From positions 444,693-508,692 of the forward strand of contig NZ_LMFI01000010.1 in NCBI RefSeq assembly GCF_001426745.1: DNA of 64,000 bases, written 5' to 3'. Shown piece after piece: positions 8,377 to 19,731 of this stretch. The notes under the pieces were generated by a model. That model ran no database searches. It worked only from the letters and a program-made list of their open reading frames with translations, and was not told the DNA's origin. Position numbers and translations under genes: made by a program. How positions within the stretch are numbered: the first letter of the stretch is position 1; each line of letters starts with the position of its first letter. This DNA is from Nocardioides sp. Root140. GTDB taxonomy: Bacteria > Actinomycetota > Actinomycetes > Propionibacteriales > Nocardioidaceae.

Positions 8377-10220
8377 CATTCGACGGTGACGGACTTGGCC
8401 AGGTTGCGGGGCTGGTCGACGTCGTGGCCCATCAGGGTGGCCAGCTCGCAGGCGAACAGCTGAAGCGGCACGACCGCGACCAACGGCTGGAGCAGCGTGG
8501 GCACCTTGGGCAGCGGGATGATCTCGTCGGCGTACTTCGCGACCGACTGGTCGTCCTCCTCCGCGAGCACGATCGTGCGGGCGCCGCGGGCCCGGATCTC
8601 CTGGATCGCGCTGACCATCTTGTCGTGCAGCTGGTCGCGGCCGCGGGGCGGCAGCACGCAGAAGACCGGCAGTCCGGGCTCGATCAACGCGATCGGGCCG
8701 TGCTTGAGCTCGCCCGCGGCGAAGCCCTCGGCGTGGATGTAGGCCAGCTCCTTCAGCTTGAGCGCACCTTCCATGGCCACCGGGTAGCCGGCGTGACGGC
8801 CCAGGAACAGCACCGCCTTGGAGTCCTTGAGCGTGGCAGCCAGCGCGTAGACCTGGTCGGCACGGTCGAGCACCTGCTGGATCTGCGCGGGGATCTGCTG
8901 CAGGTCGCGCACGACCGAGGCGATCTCGTCACCGAACTTCGTGCCCCGAAGTTGCGCGAGGTAGAGGCCGAGCAGGTAGCAGGCCACCATCTGGGTCAGG
9001 AAGCCCTTGGTCGAGGCAACCCCGATCTCGGGTCCGGCGTGGGTGTAGATGACCGCGTCGGACTCACGCGGGATCGTGGCGCCGTTGGTGTTGCAGATCG
9101 CCAGCACCTTGCCGCCCTGGGCGCGGGCGTGCCTGATCGCCATCAGGGTGTCGGCGGTCTCGCCCGACTGGCTGATCGCGACGACGAGCGTGTTGCGGGT
9201 CAGGATCGGGTCGCGGTAGCGGAACTCGTGGGCCAGCTCGACCTCGACCGGGATGCGGGTCCAGTGCTCGATGGCGTACTTGGCCACCTGACCGGCGTAC
9301 GCCGCAGTGCCGCAGCCCACCACGATGATGCGGTCGATGTCGCGCAGCGCCTCGTCGTCGATGCGCACCTCGTCGAGCATGAGCTGGCCGTCCTCGGTGT
9401 GGCGGCCGAGCATCGCGTCGTACACCGACTCGGGCTGCTCGAGGATCTCCTTGCGCATGAACCAGTCGTGGCCGTCCTTCTCGGCGGCCGCGAGGTCCCA
9501 GTCGACGTGGTAGCGACGACCCTCGGCGGGCGAGCCGTCGAAGCCGGTCACCTCGACGCCCTCACGGGTGATCGTGACGACCTGGTCCTGGCCGAGCTCG
9601 AGCGCCTCGCGGGTGTGCTCGATGAACGCCGCGACGTCGGAGCCGAGGAAGTTCTCTCCCTCGCCCAGCCCGACCACGAGCGGGGAGTTGCGGCGGGCGG
9701 CGACCACGCGGTCGGGGTCCTGGCCGTCGACGGCGACGAGTGTGAAGGCGCCCTTGAGGCGTCGGCACACCTGCTGCATGGCCACGGTGAGGTTGACGCC
9801 GGTGGCCAGCTCGCGCTCGAGCAGGTGGGCGGCCACCTCGGTGTCGGTCTCGGAGACCAGGGTGTGGCCCTCCGACTCGAGCTCGTCACGCAGCTCGGAG
9901 AAGTTCTCGATGATGCCGTTGTGCACCAGTGCCAACCGCGACTCCTGGCCCAGGTGCGGGTGCGCGTTGGTGTCGTTGGGGGCACCGTGGGTCGCCCAGC
10001 GGGTGTGGCCGATGCCGGTCGACGAGGTCGGCAGCGGGGCCTCGGCGATCGCCTTGTCCAGGTTGGCCAGCTTGCCGGCGCGCTTGTCGGAGGCGATCGC
10101 TCCCTCGTGCACCAGCGCGATGCCTGCGGAGTCGTAGCCCCGGTATTCGAGTCGACGCAGCCCCTCCATCACTACCTGCTGAGCCTGCTTGCTGCCGACG
10201 TACCCAACGATTCCACACAT
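8376..10220 (-). CDS. glmS: Glutamine-fructose-6-phosphate aminotransferase (isomerizing)
   Basis: Makes glucosamine-6-phosphate from fructose-6-phosphate and glutamine, the entry step to UDP-GlcNAc. The 614-residue protein starts MCGIVGYVG, where Cys2 becomes the N-terminal glutaminase nucleophile; GHTRWATHG and a YRGYDSAG motif follow. Two SIS domains are marked by [12 protein letters not shown] and the C-terminal NLAKSVTVE sugar-binding end. The start at 10220 is fixed by the need for Cys2. glmM, the next step of the pathway, is 4 kb away on the same strand. Confidence 0.98.
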   Translation of the reverse strand: MCGIVGYVGSKQAQQVVMEGLRRLEYRGYDSAGIALVHEGAIASDKRAGKLANLDKAIAEAPLPTSSTGIGHTRWATHGAPNDTNAHPHLGQESRLALVHNGIIENFSELRDELESEGHTLVSETDTEVAAHLLERELATGVNLTVAMQQVCRRLKGAFTLVAVDGQDPDRVVAARRNSPLVVGLGEGENFLGSDVAAFIEHTREALELGQDQVVTITREGVEVTGFDGSPAEGRRYHVDWDLAAAEKDGHDWFMRKEILEQPESVYDAMLGRHTEDGQLMLDEVRIDDEALRDIDRIIVVGCGTAAYAGQVAKYAIEHWTRIPVEVELAHEFRYRDPILTRNTLVVAISQSGETADTLMAIRHARAQGGKVLAICNTNGATIPRESDAVIYTHAGPEIGVASTKGFLTQMVACYLLGLYLAQLRGTKFGDEIASVVRDLQQIPAQIQQVLDRADQVYALAATLKDSKAVLFLGRHAGYPVAMEGALKLKELAYIHAEGFAAGELKHGPIALIEPGLPVFCVLPPRGRDQLHDKMVSAIQEIRARGARTIVLAEEDDQSVAKYADEIIPLPKVPTLLQPLVAVVPLQLFACELATLMGHDVDQPRNLAKSVTVE

Positions 10221-10276
10221 GGCGGGAAGTGTATCCGCCCGAAGCAGTGGCCCTTCCCCCTGCAACAATGCTTGGC

Positions 10277-11254
10277 ATGTCCTCACCGGCAGGCTCCGAG
10301 AGCCGCGAGCAGGCGCGCGAGACCTCGCCGTACGTCGAACTCGACCGCGCCGCCTGGGCCGCGTTGGCCGAGCACACCGAGCAACCCCTCTCCCCCGAGG
10401 AGATCGACCGGGTAAGGGGCCTCGGCGACGAGCTCGACCTCGACGAGGTGCAACAGGTCTACCTGCCGCTCTCCCGGCTGCTGAGCATGTACGTCGAAGC
10501 GGCCGGCAAGCTCCACCGGAGCCAGCAGGAGTTCCTGGCCCGGCCGACGCCACCGCGCACGCCGTTCGTGATCGGGCTGGCCGGGTCGGTGGCCGTGGGC
10601 AAGTCCACCACTGCTCGCGTGCTGCAGCAGATGCTGGCCCACTGGCCCGAGCACCCGTCGGTCGCGCTGGTCACCACCGACGGCTTCCTGATGCCCAACG
10701 CCGAGCTCCAGCGCCGCGGCCTGTTGTTGCGCAAGGGCTTTCCGGAGTCCTACGACCGCAAGGCGCTGCTCCGCTTCGTGGTCGACATCAAGTCCGGCAA
10801 GGACGAGGTCGAGGCACCGATCTACTCACACCTGACCTACGACGTGGTGCCCGACGAGAAGATCGTGATCCGGCATCCCGACATCGTGATCATCGAGGGC
10901 CTCAACGTTCTCCAGCCGGCCCGGGTCCGCGATGACGGCCGCACCGGCCTTGCGGTCAGCGACTTCTTCGACTTCAGCGTGTTCGTCGACGCCGCGACCA
11001 CCGACATCCGGCACTGGTACATCCAGCGGTTCCAGCGGTTGCGCGAGACCGCGTTCCGCGACCCCGAGTCCTACTTCACCCGCTACGCCAGCCTGACGGA
11101 GTACGAAGCGGTCGCCGAGGCGACCCGCATCTGGGAGAGCATCAACGGGCCCAACCTGGTGCAGAACGTGTTGCCGACCCGTTCGCGGGCGACGTTGGTG
11201 CTGCGCAAGGACGCGGACCACTCGGTGCGCTACGTGCGGCTCCGCAAGCTCTGA
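10277..11254 (+). CDS. coaA: Pantothenate kinase, type I
   Basis: Phosphorylates pantothenate, the first step of CoA synthesis. The 325-residue protein has the P-loop [18 protein letters not shown], the [13 protein letters not shown] segment, KGFPESYD and [11 protein letters not shown], all typical of the prokaryotic type I enzyme. It is divergent from glmS, with 56 bases between the starts. An in-frame ATG at 10268 is also possible; neither start has a clear ribosome-binding site, so the message may be leaderless or nearly so. Confidence 0.96.
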   Translation: MSSPAGSESREQARETSPYVELDRAAWAALAEHTEQPLSPEEIDRVRGLGDELDLDEVQQVYLPLSRLLSMYVEAAGKLHRSQQEFLARPTPPRTPFVIGLAGSVAVGKSTTARVLQQMLAHWPEHPSVALVTTDGFLMPNAELQRRGLLLRKGFPESYDRKALLRFVVDIKSGKDEVEAPIYSHLTYDVVPDEKIVIRHPDIVIIEGLNVLQPARVRDDGRTGLAVSDFFDFSVFVDAATTDIRHWYIQRFQRLRETAFRDPESYFTRYASLTEYEAVAEATRIWESINGPNLVQNVLPTRSRATLVLRKDADHSVRYVRLRKL

Positions 11255-11306
11255 CCCGCACTGGTCCACTCTGCCCTGCACTGGCCCGCGCCGGCCTGCT
11301 CGACGC

Positions 11307-12083
11307 TCAGTCCTCGAGCGACTGGCCGATCGCCCTCCACTGCGTGTCGGTGATCCCGACCGCCGAGACGTAGCGCGCCTGCACGAGCGTCTTGGCGCCC
11401 TCGGAGGTGTCGATCGTGGTGACCGAGACCTGTGCCTTGGTCGGCAGGCAGACCCCGCTGAAGATGCTCATGTCGATGTCGATCGACGCTCGGGCGGCCG
11501 TCGTGCCGTCGTCGAGGGTGACCTCCTTGGCCACCGGTCGGGTCATCGTGCCGGTGGTCCCGTTGGCGTTGGTGCCGTAGCCGCGTGCCCAGCCGCGCGC
11601 GGCGTCCTCCGCGATGGTCTTCAGGTCGCCCGAGGGGACGGTGTCGGCCAGCACGGTCCAACCGCCCGGGACCCGCTCGCCGCCGTCCTTGCACCTGTTG
11701 CCGTAGTAGTTGGCCAACGCGTGACCACTCACGTAGGCCTTGCCGCTCTTGTCGGTGAAGCTGACCGCGTAGTCGGAGGCGAACGGTTTCCAGCTGGTGG
11801 GCGGCAATCTGTAGCTGGCCACCTCACCGGAGTCGCCGGGCATGCCGTTGACGACCTTCCAGCCGGTGTAGTCGAAGCCCGGGTCCTCGGTGGTGCTCGT
11901 CTCGGACGGCCCCGTCCCGGACTCCGTCGGGTCGCCCTTGCCGCGGACCAGGGTGCCCGAGCCGTCGGGGTCGTCACCCTGGCCGGCCGCGACACCCGCG
12001 GTGATCCCCGCGCCCAGGGTGGTCAGGACACTCACGACAGCAAGCGCCAACGCTGCCTGGCGCAGGCCTCCCCGTTCGTTCAT
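11307..12083 (-). CDS. Secreted or membrane-anchored protein of unknown function
   Basis: A 258-residue protein not assigned to a family. Residues about 9-30 (AALALAVVSVLTTLGAGITA) form a signal or anchor; a Gly/Ser/Thr/Asp-rich linker of about 45 residues follows, then a globular part with DYTGWKVVNGMPGD, two cysteines and a conserved-looking LVQARYVSAVGITDTQW end. The pattern of anchor, flexible linker and small extracellular domain is common in actinobacteria. ATG 12083 was chosen; a GTG at 12101 would overlap the GNAT stop. It lies seven bases after the GNAT gene, so they are probably cotranscribed. Confidence 0.75.
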   Translation of the reverse strand: MNERGGLRQAALALAVVSVLTTLGAGITAGVAAGQGDDPDGSGTLVRGKGDPTESGTGPSETSTTEDPGFDYTGWKVVNGMPGDSGEVASYRLPPTSWKPFASDYAVSFTDKSGKAYVSGHALANYYGNRCKDGGERVPGGWTVLADTVPSGDLKTIAEDAARGWARGYGTNANGTTGTMTRPVAKEVTLDDGTTAARASIDIDMSIFSGVCLPTKAQVSVTTIDTSEGAKTLVQARYVSAVGITDTQWRAIGQSLED

Positions 12084-12090
12084 GACTCCA

Positions 12091-13119
12091 TCATGACGCA
12101 CCGGGATTCTTCTGAAACTCCCCCAGTCGTTCGACCGGGCGGAAGCCCAGCAGGTCGTTGACCGCCACCATGTGATCGTTCACCTCCGCGTTCCAGGTGC
12201 GTACGACGCCCAGGTCGGGGCGTTCACGTTGCAGGGACACGAGGTTGCGCGCCTTGAGCGCCAGGCCGAGCCGGTGGCCGCGATGCGCCGACCAGACCAG
12301 GGTGCCCCACTGGTAGCCGCGGCCGCGGTCGTGGGCGCTGGCGACGATGTCGGTGTAGCCGGCCAGTGTGCCGTCGTCGGCGATGGCGACCGTGCCGTAG
12401 CGGGTGCGCCCCTGCCGCTCGAGGACCTCCTGCTCCGCACGGAAGGCATCGACGTCGACGTGACTCGACTCGAGGACGAGGTCACCGGTGGGCGCCTCGG
12501 TCATCAGCGCTCCGCACAGGGCGGCGTACTCGGCGAGGAGCTCCTCGGGGATCTGCCCGGCGAACGAGCGGAAGGTGTACGACGCGTGGCTCGACGCAGC
12601 TGAATCGACGAGGGCATGCAGGTCGTCCTCGGGGACCGGCAGGTCGAGGATGCGCTGCACGTCACCGATGCCGAAGGTGAACCCGCGGTGCCGCAGGAAG
12701 TCGGCGTACGGGTGTCCGGAGCCGTCCTGGGGCGCGTCGATCGGGTAGCTGCACTCGGCGAGCAACCGGGTGCGGCCGGCCGCCCGGGCCTGCTCCTCGA
12801 GCACCGCCAGCATGGCCGAGCCGTGCCCGTGGGTGCGATGGGCCGGCTCGGTGAAGACCTCCACCATGGCGAGGTCGCGGTTGTCGTGGTGGGTCAGCCT
12901 GAGCTTTCCGGCGACCACCGTGCGGCCCTCCAGCAGCCCCGACCACCACGCGCTCTCCTGGTGCTCCTGCACCGCCTGTCCCTGGGCCCGCAGCTCGGCC
13001 AGCGTCCAGGTGGCGGCCAGCTCCTCGCGTCCGTGTGCGTCGGCAGCGGCGTACGTCGCGTACCAGGCCTCGAACGCCTCGTCGTCGAACGGATCGACCC
13101 GGACGATCTCGCAGCTCAT
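12091..13119 (-). CDS. Two-domain GNAT N-acetyltransferase (copy 2)
   Basis: A 342-residue protein with two GNAT folds. The first has VEVFTEPAHRTHGHGSAMLAVLEEQA as acetyl-CoA loop (about residues 86-110); the second has TLVWSAHRGHRLGLALKARNLV and ends with VNDLLGFRPVER. It is a paralogue of the next gene upstream, and the pair looks like a tandem duplication that has diverged. ATG 13119 is preceded by GGAAGGGAAGGG; an ATG at 13137 overlaps the upstream stop and is an alternative. Substrate unknown; such tandem-GNAT proteins include aminoglycoside- and mycothiol-type enzymes, but no diagnostic residue is seen. Confidence 0.85.
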   Translation of the reverse strand: MSCEIVRVDPFDDEAFEAWYATYAAADAHGREELAATWTLAELRAQGQAVQEHQESAWWSGLLEGRTVVAGKLRLTHHDNRDLAMVEVFTEPAHRTHGHGSAMLAVLEEQARAAGRTRLLAECSYPIDAPQDGSGHPYADFLRHRGFTFGIGDVQRILDLPVPEDDLHALVDSAASSHASYTFRSFAGQIPEELLAEYAALCGALMTEAPTGDLVLESSHVDVDAFRAEQEVLERQGRTRYGTVAIADDGTLAGYTDIVASAHDRGRGYQWGTLVWSAHRGHRLGLALKARNLVSLQRERPDLGVVRTWNAEVNDHMVAVNDLLGFRPVERLGEFQKNPGAS

Positions 13120-13133
13120 GCCCTTCCCTTCCG

Positions 13134-14138
13134 TCATGCCAGGCGCTTCTGCACGTCGAGGCAACGCTCCACCACGCGATAGCCCATGCGCTCGTTGACC
13201 GCGTTCATCGGCGCGTTGACCCCGGCGTTGCCGGTCTCGATGAACTCGCACTCGGGGAAGAGCTCCCTCACCCGCCCGTGCGTGAGCAGCTTCATCGCCA
13301 GCCCGAGCCGATGGCCCCGGTGTTCGGGGACCACCAGCGTGCCGCCGACCCCAGCGTGCCGTGGGTCGGCCCGGCTCAGGCGTACGTCGGAGAACCCGCA
13401 GACCCCACCGGCCGGGGTCAGGGCCAGCGCCGTGACGTTGACCCGGCCGGCCTCGACGCGTTCGCGCTCGCCGAGACGGATGCGCTCGGGAGTCCACTGG
13501 GCGTCCTCGAGGTCGAGGTCACCGGACGGAATGGCACCGATGAAGATCGAGAGCACGTCGGCGAACCCCTCGACGTGCTCCTCGGGGCACGGGCCGTCGA
13601 AGACGATGCAGGAGTAGTCGCCGAGCCCGGCATCCGCCTCGTCCTGCAGGGAACCCCACGACTCGGTCGCGGTGGCCAGATCGACCAGCTTGGTCTCCTC
13701 GGCGCTGCCCACGGGGTATCCGCGCGCGGCGGCGAAGAGCGAGCCCGGGCTCTCCCCGTCGACCGGGGCGAAGGCACTCGAGATGATCGAGGTGCGGCCG
13801 CTGCGGCGTACCCGCTCCTCGGCCTCGTCGAGCAGCTGCGTGCCGAACCCGCGCCGGCGCTGTGCCGGGTCGACGTACACGGTGACCTCGGCGAGGTGGG
13901 TGTTGTCGAGGAGGAACTCCACGACCAGTGCCGTGCCCACTGCGGCGCCCGCGTCGAAGGCGGTGAGCAGGGTGATCGCGGAGTCGGTGCGCGGGAACGG
14001 CAGCGCCACCCGCGAGACCTCCCACGCCGGCCATGCGTCGAAGGGCCGCTCCGCGCTGGCCGCGTGCCCGACCTCCCACCAGGTGCGCAGCGCGGCCTCG
14101 TCATGGACGTCGACCTCGCGGATCTCCAAGTCACTCAC
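13134..14138 (-). CDS. Two-domain GNAT N-acetyltransferase (copy 1)
   Basis: A 334-residue protein, again two GNAT halves. The first has VTVYVDPAQRRRGFGTQLLD; the second has GGTLVVPEHRGHRLGLAMKL, followed by FIETGNAGVNAPMNAVNERM and GYRVVE. The second half aligns by eye with the same part of its neighbour (HRGHRLGLALK, N..MVAVN..LGFRPVE). The ATG at 14138 is the only good start. The 165 bases from here to glmM hold no gene and no clear terminator. Confidence 0.85.
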   Translation of the reverse strand: MSDLEIREVDVHDEAALRTWWEVGHAASAERPFDAWPAWEVSRVALPFPRTDSAITLLTAFDAGAAVGTALVVEFLLDNTHLAEVTVYVDPAQRRRGFGTQLLDEAEERVRRSGRTSIISSAFAPVDGESPGSLFAAARGYPVGSAEETKLVDLATATESWGSLQDEADAGLGDYSCIVFDGPCPEEHVEGFADVLSIFIGAIPSGDLDLEDAQWTPERIRLGERERVEAGRVNVTALALTPAGGVCGFSDVRLSRADPRHAGVGGTLVVPEHRGHRLGLAMKLLTHGRVRELFPECEFIETGNAGVNAPMNAVNERMGYRVVERCLDVQKRLA

Positions 14139-14303
14139 GGGGCGACCCTAGGCACTGGGGCAGGCCGGGTCGACCCGTTTTCGTCCCACCCCGCCCCGGG
14201 TAACGCGGGGTTACGGTCGCTCCACACGCGTCACGCCACGGGCGAACCGACCACAGCACCGCACAAGTGCGGCCCCGTATCCGTTACCCGTACCCGCGCT
14301 CGG

Positions 14304-15653
14304 TCAGAGCGACAGGCGCTCGCGCACGACGGCGGCGAGCTGCTCGGCCACCGAGGCGGCCTGTTCCTCGGTCGGGGCCTCGACCATCACCCGCACCAGC
14401 GCCTCGGTGCCCGAGGGGCGCAGCAGCACCCGACCGGTGTCGGCCAGCTCGGCCTCGGCCTCGGCGACCGCCGCAGCGAGTACGGCGTCCTCGTCGGCCC
14501 GCGACTTGTCGACGCCGGGGACGTTGATCAGCACCTGCGGCAGCCGGGTCATCACGGCGGCCAGCTCGGCCAGGGAGGACCCGGTCGAGGCCATCCGCTC
14601 CAGCACGTGGAGTGCGGTGAGGATGCCGTCGCCGGTGGTGGCGTGCTCGCTCATGATCACGTGGCCCGACTGCTCGCCGCCGAGACCGTAGCGGCCGGCC
14701 TTCATGGCCTCGAGCACGTAGCGGTCGCCGACCTTGGTCTGGCGCACCTTCACCGAGTTGGCCTTCATGGCCTGCACGAAGCCGAGGTTGCTCATCACGG
14801 TGGCGACCACGACGTCGTTGGGCAGCCGACCGGCGTCGCGCATGGAGAGCGCGAGTACGGCGAGGAGCTGGTCGCCGTCGACGACCTCGCCCGAGGCATC
14901 GACGGCGAGGCAGCGGTCGGCGTCGCCGTCGAGGGCGAAGCCGACGTCGGCGCCGTCCTTGATCACGGCCTTGCGAAGGGACTCCAGGTGGGTCGACCCG
15001 CAGTCGTCGTTGATGTTGAGCCCGTCGGGCTGGGCGTGGATCGCGGTGACGTCGGCCCCGGCGTCCGCGAGCGCCTTGGGCCCGGCCTCGGCGGCCGCAC
15101 CTTCGGCGCAGTCGAGCACCACGCGCAGTCCGGTGAGCGGACGGGTCGTCGTACGGACCAGGTGAGCGCAGTAGTCGTCGACCGCCGCGTCGTACGTCGA
15201 CACGCGGCCGACGTCGCCACCGGTGGGACGGTCCCAGGGCTCACCCAGGCGCTGCTCGATCGCGTTCTCGATCGCGTCGTCGAGCTTGACCCCACCCCGG
15301 GCCAGGAACTTGATGCCGTTGTCGGGCATGGGGTTGTGCGAGGCGCTGAGCATCACGCCCAGGTCGGCCTCGAGCGCACCGGTCAGGTAGGCCACGCCCG
15401 GTGTCGGCAGCACGCCGAGCAGGAGGACGTCGACCCCGGCAGAGGCCAGGCCGGCCACGACGGCAGCCTCGAGGAACTGCCCGGAAATGCGCGTGTCCCG
15501 ACCCACCACGGCGACGGGGCGGTGCCCCGCGAACTCGCCGCGGTCGGCCAGGACATGTGCAGCAGCCACGGAGAGGTCCAGGGCCAGCTCTGCGGTCAGT
15601 TGACCGTTCGCCAGACCCCGGACCCCGTCCGTGCCAAACAGTTTCTGCGGCAT
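14304..15653 (-). CDS. glmM: Phosphoglucosamine mutase
   Basis: Converts glucosamine-6-phosphate to glucosamine-1-phosphate for peptidoglycan and mycothiol. The 449-residue protein starts [13 protein letters not shown], has the phosphoserine motif [15 protein letters not shown], the metal loop [13 protein letters not shown], the sugar loop GGEQSGHVI and the phosphate loop [14 protein letters not shown]. Length is standard. It follows rpsI by 20 bases, an arrangement (rplM-rpsI-glmM) common in actinobacteria. Confidence 0.98.
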   Translation of the reverse strand: MPQKLFGTDGVRGLANGQLTAELALDLSVAAAHVLADRGEFAGHRPVAVVGRDTRISGQFLEAAVVAGLASAGVDVLLLGVLPTPGVAYLTGALEADLGVMLSASHNPMPDNGIKFLARGGVKLDDAIENAIEQRLGEPWDRPTGGDVGRVSTYDAAVDDYCAHLVRTTTRPLTGLRVVLDCAEGAAAEAGPKALADAGADVTAIHAQPDGLNINDDCGSTHLESLRKAVIKDGADVGFALDGDADRCLAVDASGEVVDGDQLLAVLALSMRDAGRLPNDVVVATVMSNLGFVQAMKANSVKVRQTKVGDRYVLEAMKAGRYGLGGEQSGHVIMSEHATTGDGILTALHVLERMASTGSSLAELAAVMTRLPQVLINVPGVDKSRADEDAVLAAAVAEAEAELADTGRVLLRPSGTEALVRVMVEAPTEEQAASVAEQLAAVVRERLSL

Positions 15654-15673
15654 GGACCCAGAAACCTGCGCGA

Positions 15674-16183
15674 TCAGCGCTTGGAGAACTGCGGTGCCTT
15701 GCGGGCCTTCTTGAGACCGGCCTTCTTGCGCTCGATGACGCGCGCGTCGCGGGTCAGCAGCCCGGCCTTCTTGAGCGACGGGCGGTTCGCCTCGACGTCG
15801 ATGGCGTTCAGGGCACGGGCCACGCCGAGACGCAGGGCGCCGGCCTGGCCGGTGATGCCACCACCGTGGATGCGGGCGATGACGTCGAAGCGGCCCTCGA
15901 GCTGGAGGTTCGCGAACGGCTCGTTGACAACCTGCTGGTGCAGCTTGTTCGGGAAGTACGAGTCGAGGTCGCGGCCGTTGACGGTCCACTGGCCGGTGCC
16001 GGGAACGAGGCGGACGCGGGCGACGGCCTCCTTGCGGCGGCCGGTGGCGTTCGCGGGCGCGATGGTCGCGGGACGCAGCGGGGCGTCGGCGGACGGGGCG
16101 GACTCCGAGGAGTACGCGACGCCGTCTTCGTTGGTCTCGAAGGTCTCTTCGACCTCGGCGGTCTCAGCCTGGTTCTCAGTCAC
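15674..16183 (-). CDS. rpsI: 30S ribosomal protein S9 with acidic N-terminal extension
   Basis: S9 binds the 30S head, and its C-terminal KR tail reaches the P-site tRNA. The core [17 protein letters not shown] to [12 protein letters not shown] is standard. About 40 residues precede it and are acidic and Glu/Ala/Ser-rich, an extension seen in several actinobacteria. GTG 16183 is preceded by AAGGA at seven bases and was preferred over the GTG at 16207, which overlaps the rplM stop. Confidence 0.96.
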   Translation of the reverse strand: MTENQAETAEVEETFETNEDGVAYSSESAPSADAPLRPATIAPANATGRRKEAVARVRLVPGTGQWTVNGRDLDSYFPNKLHQQVVNEPFANLQLEGRFDVIARIHGGGITGQAGALRLGVARALNAIDVEANRPSLKKAGLLTRDARVIERKKAGLKKARKAPQFSKR

Positions 16184-16203
16184 GTTGATGTCCTTGTCTG
16201 CAA

Positions 16204-16647
16204 TCACTGGGAGATCTGCGTGATCTCGAACGGCTTGGCCTGCTGGGCCGCGTGCGGGTGCTCGGGTCCGGAGTAGACCTTGAGCTTCTTCAGCATCTGG
16301 CGGCCGAGGCGGTTCTTGGGGAGCATGCCCCAGACCGCGTTCTCGATGGCCTTGCGGGCGTCCTTCTCGAGGAGGTCACCGATCGGCGTGGTGCTCAGGC
16401 CGCCCGGGAAACCGGAGTGGCGGTAGACCATCTTGTCGGTCTTCTTCTTGCCCGACAGGGCGACCTTCTCCGCGTTGACGACGATGACGAAGTCACCCAT
16501 GTCCATGTGCGGGGCGAAGTTCGCCTTGTGCTTGCCGCGGAGCAGCGTCGCGGCCTGGACGGCGAGGCGGCCGAGGACAACGTCCTGGGCGTCGATGACA
16601 AGCCATTCGCGCTGGATGTCAGCGGGCTTGGGGCTGTACGTACGCAC
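16204..16647 (-). CDS. rplM: 50S ribosomal protein L13
   Basis: An early-assembly 50S protein. The 147 residues run from [20 protein letters not shown] to [10 protein letters not shown], with [13 protein letters not shown] and [24 protein letters not shown] as family landmarks. The GTG at 16647 gives the standard length and N-terminus; upstream in-frame codons have no support. It heads the rplM-rpsI-glmM transcript. Confidence 0.97.
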   Translation of the reverse strand: MRTYSPKPADIQREWLVIDAQDVVLGRLAVQAATLLRGKHKANFAPHMDMGDFVIVVNAEKVALSGKKKTDKMVYRHSGFPGGLSTTPIGDLLEKDARKAIENAVWGMLPKNRLGRQMLKKLKVYSGPEHPHAAQQAKPFEITQISQ

Positions 16648-17003
16648 GTATGTAGCCTTTTCGTTCGTTGGGCCCGGGCAGAGGTCCTGACCGGGTGGTG
16701 ACGCAGCGCTTCTGACGAACTCTGCCCGGTTCCATTTCGTCCGGGTCTGCACCCGTGCGGGCGCGGCAGGAGACGCGACTGTCAAGAATAGGCGGCGCGC
16801 TCCCCCACGGTCAAAACGGGCGAACCCACCCGATCGTGGCCACTGCCCGTCGTACGACGCACGGCGTACCGGCGCGGCTTGCTACTCACGGGTCACGACC
16901 ACGATGAGGGACGCCGCGTTCGCGTCATCGACACGGACGGAATAGGTTGGCATCCGACACATATACGAGAGTCAACGACACTCTTTCACCGACAGGAGCC
17001 GAC
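16648..17003. promoter_or_regulatory. Divergent upstream region of rplM and citrate synthase
   Basis: This stretch of 356 bases separates the divergent rplM and gltA genes and must carry both promoters. A CATATACGAG stretch at 16959-16968 could hold a -10 for gltA, without a convincing -35. AGGAG at 16994-16998 is the gltA ribosome-binding site. A small dyad, GAGAGT/ACTCTT, lies at 16968-16985. No gene is seen in it; a frame from 16947 only extends gltA upstream. Confidence 0.4.
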
Positions 17004-18743
<1,740 letters not shown>

Positions 18744-19164
18744 TGCGGCTCCTCGACCGTGGGCCGGTCTTCCTGGCGGTCATCTTCGTCGTCTTCGTCG
18801 CCGCGTGTGAGATCGCCGGGCTGTGGAGCCGTGAGATCCCGGTCGTGATGTACGCCGGCAACGTCGCGTTCGGCTTCCTCCTCGTGGTCGGCCTGGCCAT
18901 CGAGGCAGTCCTGGTCCGCCGCGGTCTCTTCCCTCACGCGCGGTGGGCCTGGGCCGCGGTGGCCTGCATGGTGGTCGCCTTCACGATCTGGAACCTCACG
19001 GCGTCGGGCACCGGCCTCTGCTCGCCCGACTCGCTGCTGCAGGGTCACGCCGTCTGGCACGTGCTGTGCGCGGCGTCGGCGTACTGCCTCTATCGCCACT
19101 ACGCGACCGAAATCGACCGGGACCCGACTCCCGCCCGACTTGGCGGTCGGGTATGAATGGAGGC

Positions 19165-19695
19165 ATGACTCTCGTGCGACTGATCGCCCGTCCGCTCCTC
19201 GCGACCACGTTCTTCTTCGGCGCCACCAACGCCCTGAAGAACTCCGACGTGCTGGCCGCCAAGGCCGCCAAGGTCACCGACCGGGTCGTCCCGCTCGCCC
19301 AGCGCGTCGCGCCGGGTGCGCCGGTGCCGTCGAACCCGCAGACGCTCGTGCGCCTCAACGCCGGCGTGCAGATCGCGGCCGCCGCGGCCCTGGCCCTCGG
19401 CAAGGCGCCGCGTCTGTCCTCCACGGTGCTGGCCGCGAGCCTCGTGCCGACCACCGTCGCCGGTCACCCCTTCTGGGAGGAGACCGACCCCGCCGCGAAG
19501 AACATGCAACGGCTCCAGTTCTTCAAGAACGCCGGCGTGCTCGGCGGCCTGCTGCTGGCCGGCGTCGACACCGAGGGCAAGCCGGGCGTGGCCTGGCGCG
19601 CCCGCCACGCCGCCACCTCCGCCCGCAAGGACGCACGCCGCCTCGCCAAGGACGTACGCCGCGAGGCGAAGCTGGCCAAGGCCCAGCTCTCCTGA
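19165..19695 (+). CDS. DoxX family membrane protein
   Basis: A 176-residue protein with TLVRLIARPLLATTFFFGATNALKN at the start, three further hydrophobic stretches (LNAGVQIAAAAALALG; LAASLVPTTVAGHPFW; FFKNAGVLGGLLLAG) and a Lys/Arg-rich end (ARKDARRLAKDVRREAKLAK). This matches DoxX-like proteins, which form a membrane oxidoreductase complex in mycobacteria and related groups; its role here is inferred only. ATG 19165 follows GGAGG too closely; ATG 19153, overlapping the previous stop, is an equal alternative. Confidence 0.8.
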   Translation: MTLVRLIARPLLATTFFFGATNALKNSDVLAAKAAKVTDRVVPLAQRVAPGAPVPSNPQTLVRLNAGVQIAAAAALALGKAPRLSSTVLAASLVPTTVAGHPFWEETDPAAKNMQRLQFFKNAGVLGGLLLAGVDTEGKPGVAWRARHAATSARKDARRLAKDVRREAKLAKAQLS

Positions 19696-19699
19696 TCCC

Positions 19700-19723
19700 G
19701 GTCCGCCCGGCGCCGGGCGGACC
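19700..19723. terminator. Perfect 24-base palindrome between convergent genes
   Basis: GGTCCGCCCGGC followed directly by GCCGGGCGGACC, five bases beyond the doxX stop and nine bases before the stop of the convergent acyl-CoA synthetase. The position and GC-rich stem suggest a bidirectional hairpin terminator, without a T tract, as is usual in actinobacteria. Confidence 0.75.
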
Positions 19724-19731
19724 GCCGCGTG

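Noticed and set aside
13035..16223. A 1062-codon plus-strand open frame opposite GNAT, glmM and rpsI
   Set aside because: It mirrors real minus-strand genes codon by codon; GC-rich third positions leave the complement open. Composition (Gly, Arg, Val, His rich) has no family motifs.
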